A program made the translations under genes and the position numbers. The notes beneath the pieces are model-generated. The model did not search any database, was not told where the DNA came from, and saw only the letters and a list, made by a program, of their open reading frames with translations. Below are positions 11,056 to 22,440 of a stretch of DNA of 64,000 bases, in pieces (the stretch's first letter is position 1; every line of letters begins with the position of its first letter). Location: the NCBI GenBank assembly GCA_012934845.2, contig WNNJ02003541.1, positions 1 through 64,000 of the forward strand. Direction: 5' to 3'. The DNA comes from Pomphorhynchus laevis (Eukaryota; Acanthocephala; Palaeacanthocephala; Echinorhynchida; Pomphorhynchidae).

Positions 11056-11796
11056 TTATGCTGCTTGATATTTGAGCAAAAGTACAACGCAATCAGCGTA
11101 AAGGCGTTCATTCGTGAAGCTAGTGGTGAATACAAAGTCTTTGTTATTATCCAAAAGCAGCATACTTTTAGAGACAACGCTCATTTTAGGTTTTCGTTGG
11201 TACACCACAGTATTGCATATATACTTGTAATTATATGGTTTAAGGCAACTCAATTGCTTCAGGACCTGATTAGTAAAATCATTCGCTATTTCTGAACACT
11301 GATCTGGCTTGTATGATTGAATTACGCTAAATCTGTTATTAAGCTGGTCCTGAATCATTACACGGATGCCTTCAAAATGTGTTCGATCAACATTAAGCAT
11401 ATCAAATTTCGTGCTTATAGCAGGAACAGGTTTACGTCGGATAATCGCACCTCGAGACTGATCCACATTCTGTTGAGATGAACCAACGTCACTTGTTATT
11501 ACAATATTATCCATGGGCTGACGAGTGTACACCACAGAGAAGTTACCTTCCAATGACTCATTCTGCTGCCTTTCACGTGTAGCATCTATTGATTGAATGT
11601 CATTATCATAGGCTTTATCGGGTATTTTTACATTATCTATAAAACTAGGTCTAGTGGGTATATTAAAATCGCGTAGTATATCAACTGATGCACCAGGCCT
11701 CAAACCTATTGATGACGCATATGATTTTATCGAAGGCGTTCTAACGTCGTTAACTTTTGTTGTTGAAGACTTTAATGATTCCTTTGAGTTCTTCAT
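11056..11796 (-). CDS. Tctex1 domain protein (dynein light chain type)
   Basis: A 246-residue protein. Residues 1-125 are a low-complexity, serine- and arginine-containing leader. From about residue 130 it follows the Tctex1 fold: MLNVDRTHFEGIRVMIQDQL, then IANDFTNQVLKQLSC, then YKYICNTVVYQRK, and at the end FVFTTSFTNERLYADCVVL. The 'YKyi..tvv....' strand and the final 'f.ne.ly..cvv..' strand are family signatures. Tctex1 proteins (DYNLT family) are dimeric light chains of cytoplasmic and ciliary dynein; those with a long N-terminal leader resemble the TCTEX1D (DYNLT2/4/5) members linked to cilia. Which paralogue this is cannot be told. A single open exon with an ATG at 11796; 5' and 3' neighbours are repeats. 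Confidence 0.8.
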   Translation of the reverse strand: MKNSKESLKSSTTKVNDVRTPSIKSYASSIGLRPGASVDILRDFNIPTRPSFIDNVKIPDKAYDNDIQSIDATRERQQNESLEGNFSVVYTRQPMDNIVITSDVGSSQQNVDQSRGAIIRRKPVPAISTKFDMLNVDRTHFEGIRVMIQDQLNNRFSVIQSYKPDQCSEIANDFTNQVLKQLSCLKPYNYKYICNTVVYQRKPKMSVVSKSMLLLDNNKDFVFTTSFTNERLYADCVVLLLKYQAA

Positions 11797-12004
11797 AGAT
11801 GGCTATTAAAAATTAACTGATTATCATTGGATAGGAATTTTTACAAGCACATATCAAGATAAGTGTACTATAATATTATTTTTGGAAATTGTAAAAGGGC
11901 GTTTAAACATCGAGAGACAGAATAAATTAAAGATTATTACTCAAAAATAATATTAAAATATTATTTAATATTATTTAATATTGTTCAGCGCGTTCAAACA
12001 TCGA

Positions 12005-12330
12005 CCTTAGTCTACTCATCATTACAGGGTGGTCTCATCAGTGTGGCCCTGTAGCTATACAACTTCGACAGTACTTAATTCTCAGTAAACCTCTGAAGGA
12101 AATCACTAAGCGCACGCTCCTCCACCGGTTGGCAGCCTAACATCTGGTAGGGTTTGCTAAAGCAGTGGCTTCTCAGGGCAGCAGGTGTCCTGTTGTTCCT
12201 TCCATCAACAGCTAACTGAGTTTGCTGATCAAGCAACACTGATGGTTTACTGAGTAGTTAGTATTGTCGAAGTTGTGTAGCTACAGGGCCATACTGATGA
12301 TACCACCCTGTAGTGATGAGTAGACTAAGG
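12005..12330. mobile_element. Foldback element with hammerhead-like arms
   Basis: Arms of about 87 bp (12005-12091 and 12244-12330) are inverted copies around a GC-richer spacer of 152 bp. In each arm CTGATGA sits in the loop of a hairpin whose stem is CTACAGGG with CCCTGTAG (right arm 12281-12288 and 12306-12313), preceded by a GTCGAAG box. This is the same layout as the hammerhead-like repeats at 2.9, 16.9 and 39.3 kb, but no good stem I or cleavage site is left. Confidence 0.65.
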
Positions 12331-12592
12331 TAAAGCGCCTCATTAGAGGCTAGGCGTCTGTGGTGGGCGCATTCCAAATTAAGCTTCCCGACGAAGATTG
12401 TAAAAAGCATGCAGATTTATACTTTCCTTTCGTGAATAATTAAAGTTGTATGAAATTCTTTCTTATTAATATACATCACCAGTAGTTTCAAATAAGTAAA
12501 TGATATAAATGATGTAAAAAATATCTATATATAAAATATTATAAATATTTGTTTTTATTTTATTTATAAAAATCTTATACAAAATGTTTTAG

Positions 12593-12795
12593 TTGTTCAG
12601 GACGTATAAACATCGAGAGGAATAGAAAAAGAAAATTATTGTGCACGACTTTTTCAAATATTGCAATAGTCCTTTTTAAGTGCTGTTTTTTAAAAAAACA
12701 TATCACTTGAAAAGGACTATTGCAATAGTCGAAAATTTGTGAATAATAATTTCTTATTTTATTATTCATCTCGATGTTTAAAAGCGCTGAACAAT
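12593..12795. mobile_element. MITE-like foldback, about 200 bp
   Basis: Inverted arms at 12593-12682 and 12704-12795 start TTGTTCAG and end CTGAACAA, with an inner 21-bp loop. The end sequence TTGTTCAGCGC followed by a CATCGA block recurs at 11981-12004, next to the neighbouring foldback, and a related TTTAAACATCGAGAG stretch lies near 11895, so this is a repeated family. Non-coding. Confidence 0.7.
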
Positions 12796-13204
12796 TTGAG
12801 AGCACATCGAACGTACCATTGGACATTATTAAATATAATATTAAGATATTAAAGTAATAATATGAGTAATATTAAAATATTACTCACAAAATAGCATTTG
12901 AAAATAGTCATTTTCAAGTGTTATGCCTTGTCACCAAAAAAGAAAACATGATGTACACATCCAATAAAAACGAAAGAAACCAACGTTGAAATACTGATAA
13001 CAACTATACCGATTTTGTAGTGTGCTAGTAGTAGGGATAACGATTTATTGAACTTGCAATCGAGCTATAATTATCATAAAGCTAAAGATACATTTTAATT
13101 CATTTTAGTAAATAAATACAAAACTTAGTCCAATAATTTCGACTACATCTTATACAGATATCAACTGAAATTATCGTAAAGTTTTATCTACTTGATTAAA
13201 AACT
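12796..13204. other. Gene-free; inverted minisatellite remnant
   Basis: Mostly nothing recognisable. At 13102-13135 the minus strand matches half a unit of the adjacent minisatellite (ATTGGACTAAGTT then TGTATTT), so a degenerate inverted unit sits just outside the array. Confidence 0.5.
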
Positions 13205-16200
13205 TCAATTCTTGATTATGGTTGAATATTCAACCCAGAGTATTGGACTAAATTCTGTATTTTTACTAATAAATTCAATGATGGTTGCAGATTCAACCCA
13301 AAGTATCGGACCAAGTCCTGTATTTTTACTAATAAATTCAATGATGGTTGCAGATTCAACCCAAAGTATTGGACTAAGTTCTGTATTTTTACTAATAAAT
13401 TCAATGATAGTTGCAGATTCAACCCAAAGTATTGGACTAAGTTCTGTATTTTTACTAATAAATTCAATGATAGTTGCAGATTCAACCCAAAGTATTGGAC
13501 TAAGTTCTGTATTTTTACTAATAAATTCAATGATAGTTGCAGATTCAACCCAAAGTATTGGACTGAGTTCTGTATTTTTACTAATAAATTCAATGATAGT
13601 TGCAGATTCAACCCAAAGTATTGGACTAAGTCCTGTATTTTTACTAATAAATTCAATGATGGTTGCAGATTCAACCCAAAGTATTGGACCAAGTCCTGTA
13701 TTTTTACTAATAAATTCAATGATGGTTGCAGATTCAACCCAAAGTATTGGACTAAGTTCTGTATTTTTACTAATAAATTCAATGATAGTTGCAGATTCAA
13801 CACAAAGTATTGGACTAAGTTCTGTATTTTTACTAATAAATTCAATGATAGTTGCAGATTCAACCCAAAGTATTGGACTAAGTTCTGTATTTTTACTAAA
13901 TTCAACGATAGTTGAAGATTCAACCCAGAGTATTGGACTAAATTCTGTATTTTTACTAATAAATTCAATGATGGTTGCAGATTCAACCCAAAGTATTGGA
14001 CTAAGTTCTGTATTTTTACTAATAAATTCAATGATAGTTGCAGATTCAACCCAAAGTATTGGACTAAGTCCTGTATTTCTACTAGCGAATTCAATGATAA
14101 TTGCAGATTCAACCCAAAGTATTGGACTAGGTCATGTATTTTTACCAATACATGCAATGATGGTTGCAGATTCAACCAAAGTATTGGCTAAGTCCTGTAT
14201 TTTTACTAATAAATTCAATGATGGTTGCAGATTCAACCCAAAGTATTGGACTAAGTCCTGTATTTTTACTAATAAATTCAATGATGGTTGCAGATTCAAC
14301 CCAAAGTATTGGACCAAGTCCTGTATTTTTACTAATAAATTCAATGATGGTTGCAGATTCAACCCAAAGTATTGGACTAAGTTCTGTATTTTTACTAATA
14401 AATTCAATGATAGTTGCAGATTCAACACAAAGTATTGGACTAAGTTCTGTATTTTTACTAATAAATTCAATGATAGTTGCAGATTCAACCCAAAGTATTG
14501 GACTAAGTTCTGTATTTTTACTAAATTCAACGATAGTTGAAGATTCAACCCAGAGTATTGGACTAAATTCTGTATTTTTACTAATAAATTCAATGATGGT
14601 TGCAGATTCAACCCAAAGTATTGGACTAAGTTCTGTATTTTTACTAATAAATTCAATGATAGTTGCAGATTCAACCCAAAGTATTTGACTAAGTTCTGTA
14701 TTTTTACTAATAAATTCAATGATAGTTGCATATTCAACCCAAAGTATTGGACTAAGTTCTGTATTTTTACTAATAAATTCAATGATAGTTGCATATTCAA
14801 CCCAAAGTATTGGACTAAGTTCTGTATTTTTACTAATTAATTCAATGATAGTTGCAGATTCAACCCAAAGTATTTGACTAAGTTCTGTATTTTTACTAAA
14901 TTTAATAATAGTTAAAGATTCAACCCAAAGTATTGGACTAAGTCCTGTATTTTTACTAATAAATTCAATGATAGTTGCAGATTCAACCCAAAGTATTGGA
15001 CTAAGTTCTGTATTTTTACTAATAAATTCAATGATAGTTGCAGATTCAACCCAAAGTATTGGACTAAGTTCTGTATTTTTACTAATAAATTCAATGATAG
15101 TTGCAGATTCAACCCAAAGTATTTGACTAAGTTCTGTATTTTTACTAATAAATTCAATGATAGTTGCATATTCAACCCAAAGTATTGGACTAAGTTCTGT
15201 ATTTTTACTAATTAATTCAATGATAGTTGCAGATTCAACCCAAAGTATTGGACTAAGTTCTGTATTTTTACTAACTTTAATGATAGTTGAAGATTCAACC
15301 CAAAGTATTGGACTAAGTCCTGTATTTTTACTAATAAATTCAATGATGGTTGCATATTCAACCCAAAGTATTGAACTAAGTCCTGTATTTTTACTAATAA
15401 ATTCAATGATGGTTGCATATTCAACCCAAAGTATTGGACTAAGTCCTGTATTTTTACTAAAAGGTTTAACGATGGTTGCAGATTCAACCAAAGTATTGGC
15501 TAAGTCCTGTATTTTTACTAATTAATTCAATGATGGTTGCAGATTCAACCCAAAGTATTGGACTAAGTCCTGTATTTTTACTAAAGAATTCAATGATAAT
15601 TGCAGATTCAACCCAAAGTATTGGACTAAGTCCTGTATTTTTACTAAAAAGTTTAACGATGGTTGCAGATTCAACCAAAATATTGGCTAAGTCCTGTATT
15701 TTTACTAATTAATTCAATGATGGTTGCAGATTCAACCCAAAGTATAGGACTAAGTCCTGTATTTTTACTAATAGATTCAATGATAGTTGAAGATTCAACC
15801 CAAAGTATTGGACTGAGTTCTGTATTTTTACTAATTAATTCAATGATGGTTGCAGATTCAACCCAAAGTATTGGACTAAGTCCTGTATTTCTACTAGCGA
15901 ATTCAATGATAATTGCAGATTCAACCCAAAGTATTGGACTAGGTCATGTATTTTTACCAATACATGCAATGATGGTTGCAGATTCAACCAAAGTATTGGC
16001 TAAGTCCTGTATTTTTACTAATAAATTCAATGATGGTTGCAGATTCAACCCAAAGTATTGGACTAAGTCCTGTATTTTTACTAATAAATTCAATTATGGT
16101 TGCATATTTAACCCAAAGTATTGGACTAAGTCCTGTATTTTTACTAAATTCAATGACAGTTGAAGATTCAACCCAAAGTATTAGACTAAGTCCTGTATTT

Positions 16201-16632
16201 TTACTAAATTCAATGATAGTTGAAAATTCAATCGAAATTATCGGACTGAGTCTTGTATTTTTACAAAAAAAAATTCAATGATAATCGCAGATTCAACCCA
16301 AAGTATTGGACTAAGTCCTGTATTTTTACTAAGAAATTCAATGATAGTTGAAAATTCAACCGAAATTATCGTACTAAGTCTTGTATTTTTACTAAAGAAT
16401 TCGATGATAATTGCAGATTCAACCCAAAATATTGGACTAAGTTCTGTATTTTTACTAATTAATTCAATGATGGTTGCAGATTCAACCCAAAGTATTGGAC
16501 TAAGTCCTGTATTTTTACTAATTAATTCAATAATGGTTGCAGATTCAACCCAAAGTAATTGACTAAGTCCTGTATTTTTACTAATAAATTCAATGATGGT
16601 TGCATATTCAACCCAAAGTATTGGACTATTTA
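13205..16632. repeat. 63-bp minisatellite array, about 55 units
   Basis: Head-to-tail units of about 63 bp. One unit contains GTTGCAGATTCAACCCAAAG, then TATTGGACTAAGT(T/C)CTG, then a T-rich and AATAAATTCAATGAT part. Some units are 57 bp (the AATAA step lost) or lose single bases (ATTCAACCAAAG). Because 63 is a multiple of three, both strands carry long open frames, none of which I believe. Higher-order copies exist: a marked run of variant units at 13798-13950 returns 625 bp later, and a block with ACTAGCGAAT at 14091 returns at 15893, 1802 bp on. Units near the right end are more diverged. Confidence 0.95.
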
Positions 16633-16818
16633 CTCCTTGTCGCCGAAATGCTGGTTTATATTTGGCTTATATACCAAATTACACAATCAGTGTGTTCTAT
16701 ATTTGGTGTGGGCGGTAACTAATATTCGGAATTCGATTCCATCACACACCGATTTCATATTCCGTTATTATACGAAATGATCACTGGACAGTAAACCGTA
16801 AGCTGTATTTTTATTATT
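16633..16818. other. Short gene-free spacer
   Basis: Lies between the minisatellite and the next foldback. A stretch near 16728-16742 (AATTCGATTCC) resembles a pol III B box, but no A box fits, so I make no call. Confidence 0.3.
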
Positions 16819-17072
16819 GTGAATATTAATTGCTTACACGAGTTTTATTCTTTCATTGTCGGTTTGATATTATCCTCGTGTGGTTGTTTGAATCCTATCA
16901 GCATTGTAGTGTACAGTGATAATGTACGAAATGTAGGCGTGGGCTCACTGCTGATGAGATCCACCCACGCTGATAGTAGTGTACAGTGATACTGATAGGA
17001 TTCAAACAACCACACGAGTATAATATCAAACCGACCACTGAAAGAATACAACTCGTGTAATTAATATTCACA
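16819..17072. mobile_element. Foldback element with hammerhead-like centre
   Basis: Inverted arms of about 82 bp (16819-16901 and 16992-17072), nearly identical, flank a 90-bp centre. In the centre a 15-bp direct repeat starting GTAGTGTACAGTG occurs at 16906 and 16975. Between them lies the hairpin GCGTGGG/CCCACGC (16937-16943, 16964-16970) with CTGATGA at 16951-16957 in its loop. CACTG before the core pairs with CAGTG (16984-16988) after the GTA at 16981-16983, as hammerhead stem I. The direct repeat means a complete monomer with a predicted cleavage site at each end. Confidence 0.75.
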
Positions 17073-18580
17073 AATACTAAAATATTTTTAGAAATACAAA
17101 AATTATTTCTAAAAATATATTTTTAAGAGCTTTTAAGTTAAATGATTAGTTAACTTGTTTCTTAAATATATATTACAATCTACATTGTTTCTAGAATATA
17201 TATAGTATTTCTTGAGATTAACGAGTCGTTAAGCTGTCAAAAATTTGAAACTAAATAAAAATTTGTTCAGTGGTTTCATGCCTGTTGATTTTAATGATAT
17301 TTATTGAAAATTTATTCTTGTAATAAATAGTTAATAGTCACTTACAAACGTGTAATTTATTATATAGCAGTATTCCCCGATTACTTTTTGCCCTGTAAAC
17401 CATTATACTATAGCCAGTAAGCTGTTGATTGTAGGTTTTAGAAGCATCCAGTTGTTTTTAGAAACATATTTAGGATTTGTTTTATCATTTTTAGAAATTT
17501 TGTGGGGTGCCTACGGACCTCTCAAACTTTTTATGAACGTCAAAAATTAAGTTTAAACTTTTGATGTTCTTCCAGGTTTCTGATTATTTTCTAGATAAAC
17601 TAATATAAATTGCTATTTTTTATAGATTAGCAACTTTTTATATTTTTAAAAATTGCATGATTTTTAATAACTATAGAAATTATTACAAATTCTTATTTTT
17701 GCTTAAAAGTGTACTTTATTAATTCAATTAAAAATTAGTTTTAAAAAGGCTGCTTTTGCATTATCAGATAATTGATTTTGCAAATTATGTTCAATATTTC
17801 AGCTCAAATGCATTCAAATAAAAAACGTAATAATCCGAGTATTCACTGATATTATATCTTAATTTTGGAAATTACTAAAATTCCGTGATCAGTTTAAAAA
17901 TAAAATCATTCCTAAATTTGCAGAACAAGTTCAAAAAACGTAGGCGTGCGAACAAAATTAGCGCATATGAATAATGTTTTACCGTAAGCAAATATCCATA
18001 AATTTAATCATAATTTTATACTTAGCTGATGAATTTTAATTGTAAATTATGTTATAATTGTTTAATGCCTGCTTATATATTTCAAAATTTTTAATTAATC
18101 TTTCAAATTATACAAAAATTTAATATTTTAAAGATCGACCCTAGATGAATGGATGTAACCCTAGATGAATGGATTAGATCTACAGATGTTAATTGGCTAA
18201 ATTTTGTGTCAACCATTGAGTAAATTTTAAACATGCTTCAGCCTATTTGGATTTAATTCTTTCATAAAGAATTATGATATCATAATGCGCATCACATTTA
18301 AGAATATATACCCAACTTGGTAATTAGATAGAGAATACATAAGCAAACTACTACGTGCAATTGCTCGAAATCATTGTACTAATTTATAGACTATTCATAA
18401 TTTAAAAATATATGCATAGAATTGTCCAGATTTTTCAGATTTTCCAGATGTTCCTCTCGCTTTGCTGGATGAAGGAAGGAACACAATTTGCTGACATCAA
18501 CAAAACCTACCACAATTAATCTATTGTCAAAAAACTATAATAAAAAACTACTGTTAAAAAACTATCACAATTAATGCCAA
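17073..18580. other. Gene-free AT-rich stretch
   Basis: No gene, RNA or mobile element recognised in these 1.5 kb. Confidence 0.5.
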
Positions 18581-21500
18581 AAGACACTCGAATATGATGG
18601 GTAGAATGATGCAACCTGCAAAATCATGGACTGTCAAGAACAGATCCAGGTGACATGTTCAAGTGTCAATTGCAGTGTATAAACGACGGTCACGCTTAAA
18701 TTATTTCTACCATGGCGAAAAATGATTTTGTATGTGGCTTCTGTTCAGCCAATGATACTGCTTAGATGCTTTCAAAGGTAAAAATGTTGCAAGCGGAACT
18801 TTATTATATATCTGACAAAATAGGCATACAATATAAGTCTATGATAACATCTAATACTTTTCATGCTATCGAAAATGAACGTTGTAGTCGGGAACCTGCA
18901 AATAATAAGCAATTCATAGATATCGCTGTACAATTAAGCCGGTGTAATGAAACTTAAGCGATAATAAAGTGTCTAAAAAACTCCATCAGATATATCCCGT
19001 TCTGATCATCTCAAAAAGTTATTGCCATTTACATACCCAATACCAAGTGAAATGACCTTGTTTGAACATAAAACCTCCACATTAGAACCTTCGACTGTAT
19101 CTGTGCTCAGTCTCCATCATCATTTATCGAGCAGAGAAGGTTTGATACTTATATGTCGAATATACGTCCAGTATTTAATCGAACATGCGCGGATGAGAAC
19201 TGCGACATTGTGGGTCAAATTGCCGAGACAAATGGCTCAGCCATTTCACATAATCCAAACAACAACTTGCAGCCAACAATACATAAACTAAGGTATCTAC
19301 ATACCGGCCAATCTCGAATACTTTATTTGAAACAGCATCTTCCAGAGCATCATCATTGGATGCAAAGCGTCCGATTGTACATGTTGATAAAGTCGAAACC
19401 TAATCATTGTGAATTTGGCTGAATCCCACGCACTGAACAACCAATGTCGACTAAACGAAGATCTCATACAGTTAAGACCTATTTTATCAAAGATTATCAT
19501 AGATTCCCCCAATTGACATTGTGAATAGTATGCGTATCATCGCCCCTATCATGTTAGTCATGTTGACAAGGGCAATGATAATAAACCAAATTCGCTAAAG
19601 TTGTATTTAATACAGTTGAGATCTCTGAGTTAATACGGATTAACTTTTATCGACTTTAGGAAAGCTTTATCGGTATCCTTATAAACCTAGACTAGGAAAG
19701 ATGAAAACGAATTGGTTTTTTTCAACGTGAGTTGGAAATACGTCGAAGATCGGGTTAAGTTAATTTAACAATTTAGAATTTTCGGATAGTGCGGCGGCGT
19801 TTATCTTAACACTGGGATCTCCTATTGCGCATAGATGAATCATAAATTCATGTGTTCAAACAGTTCAGTGCGTTCGCCACCCTTATTTGCAGATTGTAAA
19901 TTTAATGAAACATCTGTGGATAATTTTTGAGGCTAGTATTTTATGGCAATAATAAAGTCTTGCCATATGTAATCGTACGTCGTAGCATTTTAAATGTTAT
20001 ATATTCTAATACTCGCAGTATTTTGAACAAATTCGATGAAATTCGATCACTTATTCGGTGTGAATTTCCTAATAGCGTTGCAATTACCGAAACGTGACAT
20101 GAATGTGATATCCTCAACTATGAAATTAGTATCGATGGGTATTCTGTCTATCAAAGTGAACGATCATCCAGACATGGATGAAGTGTTATGTTATATGTTA
20201 AGTCTCGTATAAGTTGTGATACCTTGCTATTTGATAATGACATAGTGAATGGTAATAACAACTTATGGTGTAAGCTGGGACATCCTTTCAAACTTATTAT
20301 TGGTATAATCTATCGGTCGCAGCGTTAAGCTAAACTTTCAATGGCTTATCAGTTGACTCTATTTGCTTCATCTGGAAGAGTTATCGTGCTCTATGACTTC
20401 AACATACATGGTGTCGACTAGAACACATCGACCTGTAGTAATAGCGACACCGTTGACCTTTTGATACTAGTAACACGTTTCTGTAAACACATCATGTTGA
20501 AGATTTTACATATTTTGTCAGCATTATCCTGTTCATTACTGAACCTCTGTTTCTCTATGCCGTTCATTTTGTTAGTAATGTCTCATGTAGTTACTATTGA
20601 TGCGGAATTTTGTCAGTCTTTTCTCCTGGGCAACGTAAACTGAATATATACAACAGTGATTTTGATAGTATAAAAGTTATTTGAACTATGCAACATGGCA
20701 TGATGCATTTATCTTTAGCAATACTTTCGTGATACAATTAAAATCCTTTTAAATCGATTCTCACCGCACTGTAGACAACAAACTTAAAGGTCTACACCTC
20801 CTTGATTGGATCATGAATTTTGATTGCAATTAAGAAACGTCATATATAATTCAATATCTTTAAATGTTGTTGGATACCATTGTAAATATCGAAATATGAG
20901 GAATCATGCCACATTAATTAAGCTTCGCAAAAGATTTCTTTTTGAGAAACACTTAATATCAAAATGTCGTTATAACCGTAGATCGTTTTTCGCTAATGCT
21001 AAATGGCGCGTCAACTCCATGCCAGAAATAAAGTGTATGTTTGACTAAGATGGTCTAATTACTTTTGATGTGATAGAAATTGCGTAGATTTTCGGTCTAC
21101 ATTATAAAAATTATAGTATCCCCAACCAACCACAAGGTATTGTGGGCGTCCACAAGGTATTATTCTTGGCCAGATTTTGTTTAGCTTCTACATTATTGAA
21201 CTACCTGCTCTTTTATCTTCTCCACCAATGCTGTACGCGGGAGACTTAAACACATGGTGATGCATCCATTTATCTTCTGATGTTTAGGTAATTCAACGGG
21301 ACATATATACCGTATGTAGTTGTGGTCAATAGTGTAAGCAGGAAATTAACTTAAGCAAAGCGCATTCATTCATATTTCCAAAAGCAAAATTCCAGTTGAT
21401 ACACGTTATTTGCTCAAGGACGTCGAAATAAATCATGTTTTCAGGTATAAGGAACTCTGTGCTTGGATAAGCTCTGATCTATCCTCACAAATGAACACGT

Positions 21501-22050
21501 CGTATACACGTACTAAAGCTGAACGCATTGTAGGAATTTTGAGATGAGCTTTTCTGAATGTAGATAACCAATGTTCGGTTCCACTTGTATTTGGTTTGGT
21601 ACTACCAATTCGTCTATATTGACCATCTATTGTTACACAATTACAATCAGTGAGCGTAGACGTTTCGAAGGTATATTTAGACGTGATGCCAAGCTTCATG
21701 AAATTTATAACATATTTCGTACGTATAACGCCTAAATGTTCTTGAAGTTCCTACATTGCGGTATATGCGTGATCGTGTATATTTAATCCTTGTATGGCAT
21801 ATACCCCACGACATAAGCAATCCTACTAGTAACTTAAACGCTTAAGAGATTTGCATCACTTGCCCGGTCACACTCTGATATTGCACACTCCTCGAATCCA
21901 GCACACCCGGATATACCGCCTATCGAATCGTGTTGTTGAACTTTGAAACAGACTTCTACCGTCAACAATCTGTTCATCCGACTATAAACCAGTTAAGGAA
22001 GTGTCTGGACAGAGACCCTTTTATGGATATTAGACGATCTATATTGTATT
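18580..22050 (+). mobile_element. LINE-B (CR1-like), old near-full-length copy
   Basis: Heavily decayed but in the right order. ORF1: a C4 finger ending DFVCGFCSAND (18720-18760), then a coil-like stretch (KVKMLQAELYYISDKI). ORF2 endonuclease from about 20000: SNTRSILNKFDEIRSL, VAITET, NYEISIDGYSVYQSERSSRHG, VLYDFNIHGVD. Linker and palm: FLFEKHLISKCRYNRRSFF (20.9 kb), then a short QG..LF box and LYAGDLN where YADDLK is expected (about 21230). C terminus around 21430-21700 (NHVFRYKELCAWISSDLSSQM). Many stops and frameshifts and a deletion in the palm show this is one of the oldest copies here. Confidence 0.75.
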
Positions 22051-22440
22051 AATGCTTTGATGAGAAATTTCTGTAATTAATTTAATTGCTTGTGACCTTA
22101 CCTATTAACGAGCTATTTGCTTCACTAGTGGTGACAGAATAATACGTTAATGCTTTCTGTTATAAAATTCGACAATTTAAAAGACAAATAGGAAAGTATT
22201 TTCACATGATATTTCTGTAATAAACACCTCTTTACAATGAATTTATCTACAGCGTTTTTTAGTAATGATAAATAGCAATAAAAACTTGGAAAATCTAAAC
22301 GATTCAAAATATTTAAGACATTGTTAACTACAATCGGAAATTTATAATTTGGTGGCCTAATATAAAAATATAAAAAATATTTGCTAGGCATGTCGATAAT
22401 TGATAACTAACTCGTTATTTTCTAAAATACTAAGCGAGAC
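22051..22440. other. Gene-free spacer
   Basis: Between LINE-B and the RTE-like element. The open frame at 22125-22391 on the minus strand has no recognisable domain. Confidence 0.4.

Noticed and set aside
13212-15491. Very long open frames on both strands (up to 442 codons) in the minisatellite
   Set aside because: They arise because the unit is 63 bp and stop-free in several frames; three different frames are open at once, with no gene context.
13205-16632. A CRISPR-like array
   Set aside because: Units are contiguous with no unique spacers, and the genome is eukaryotic.
16700-16760. tRNA-like B box AATTCGATTCC beside the minisatellite
   Set aside because: No A box at proper distance and no pairing arms.
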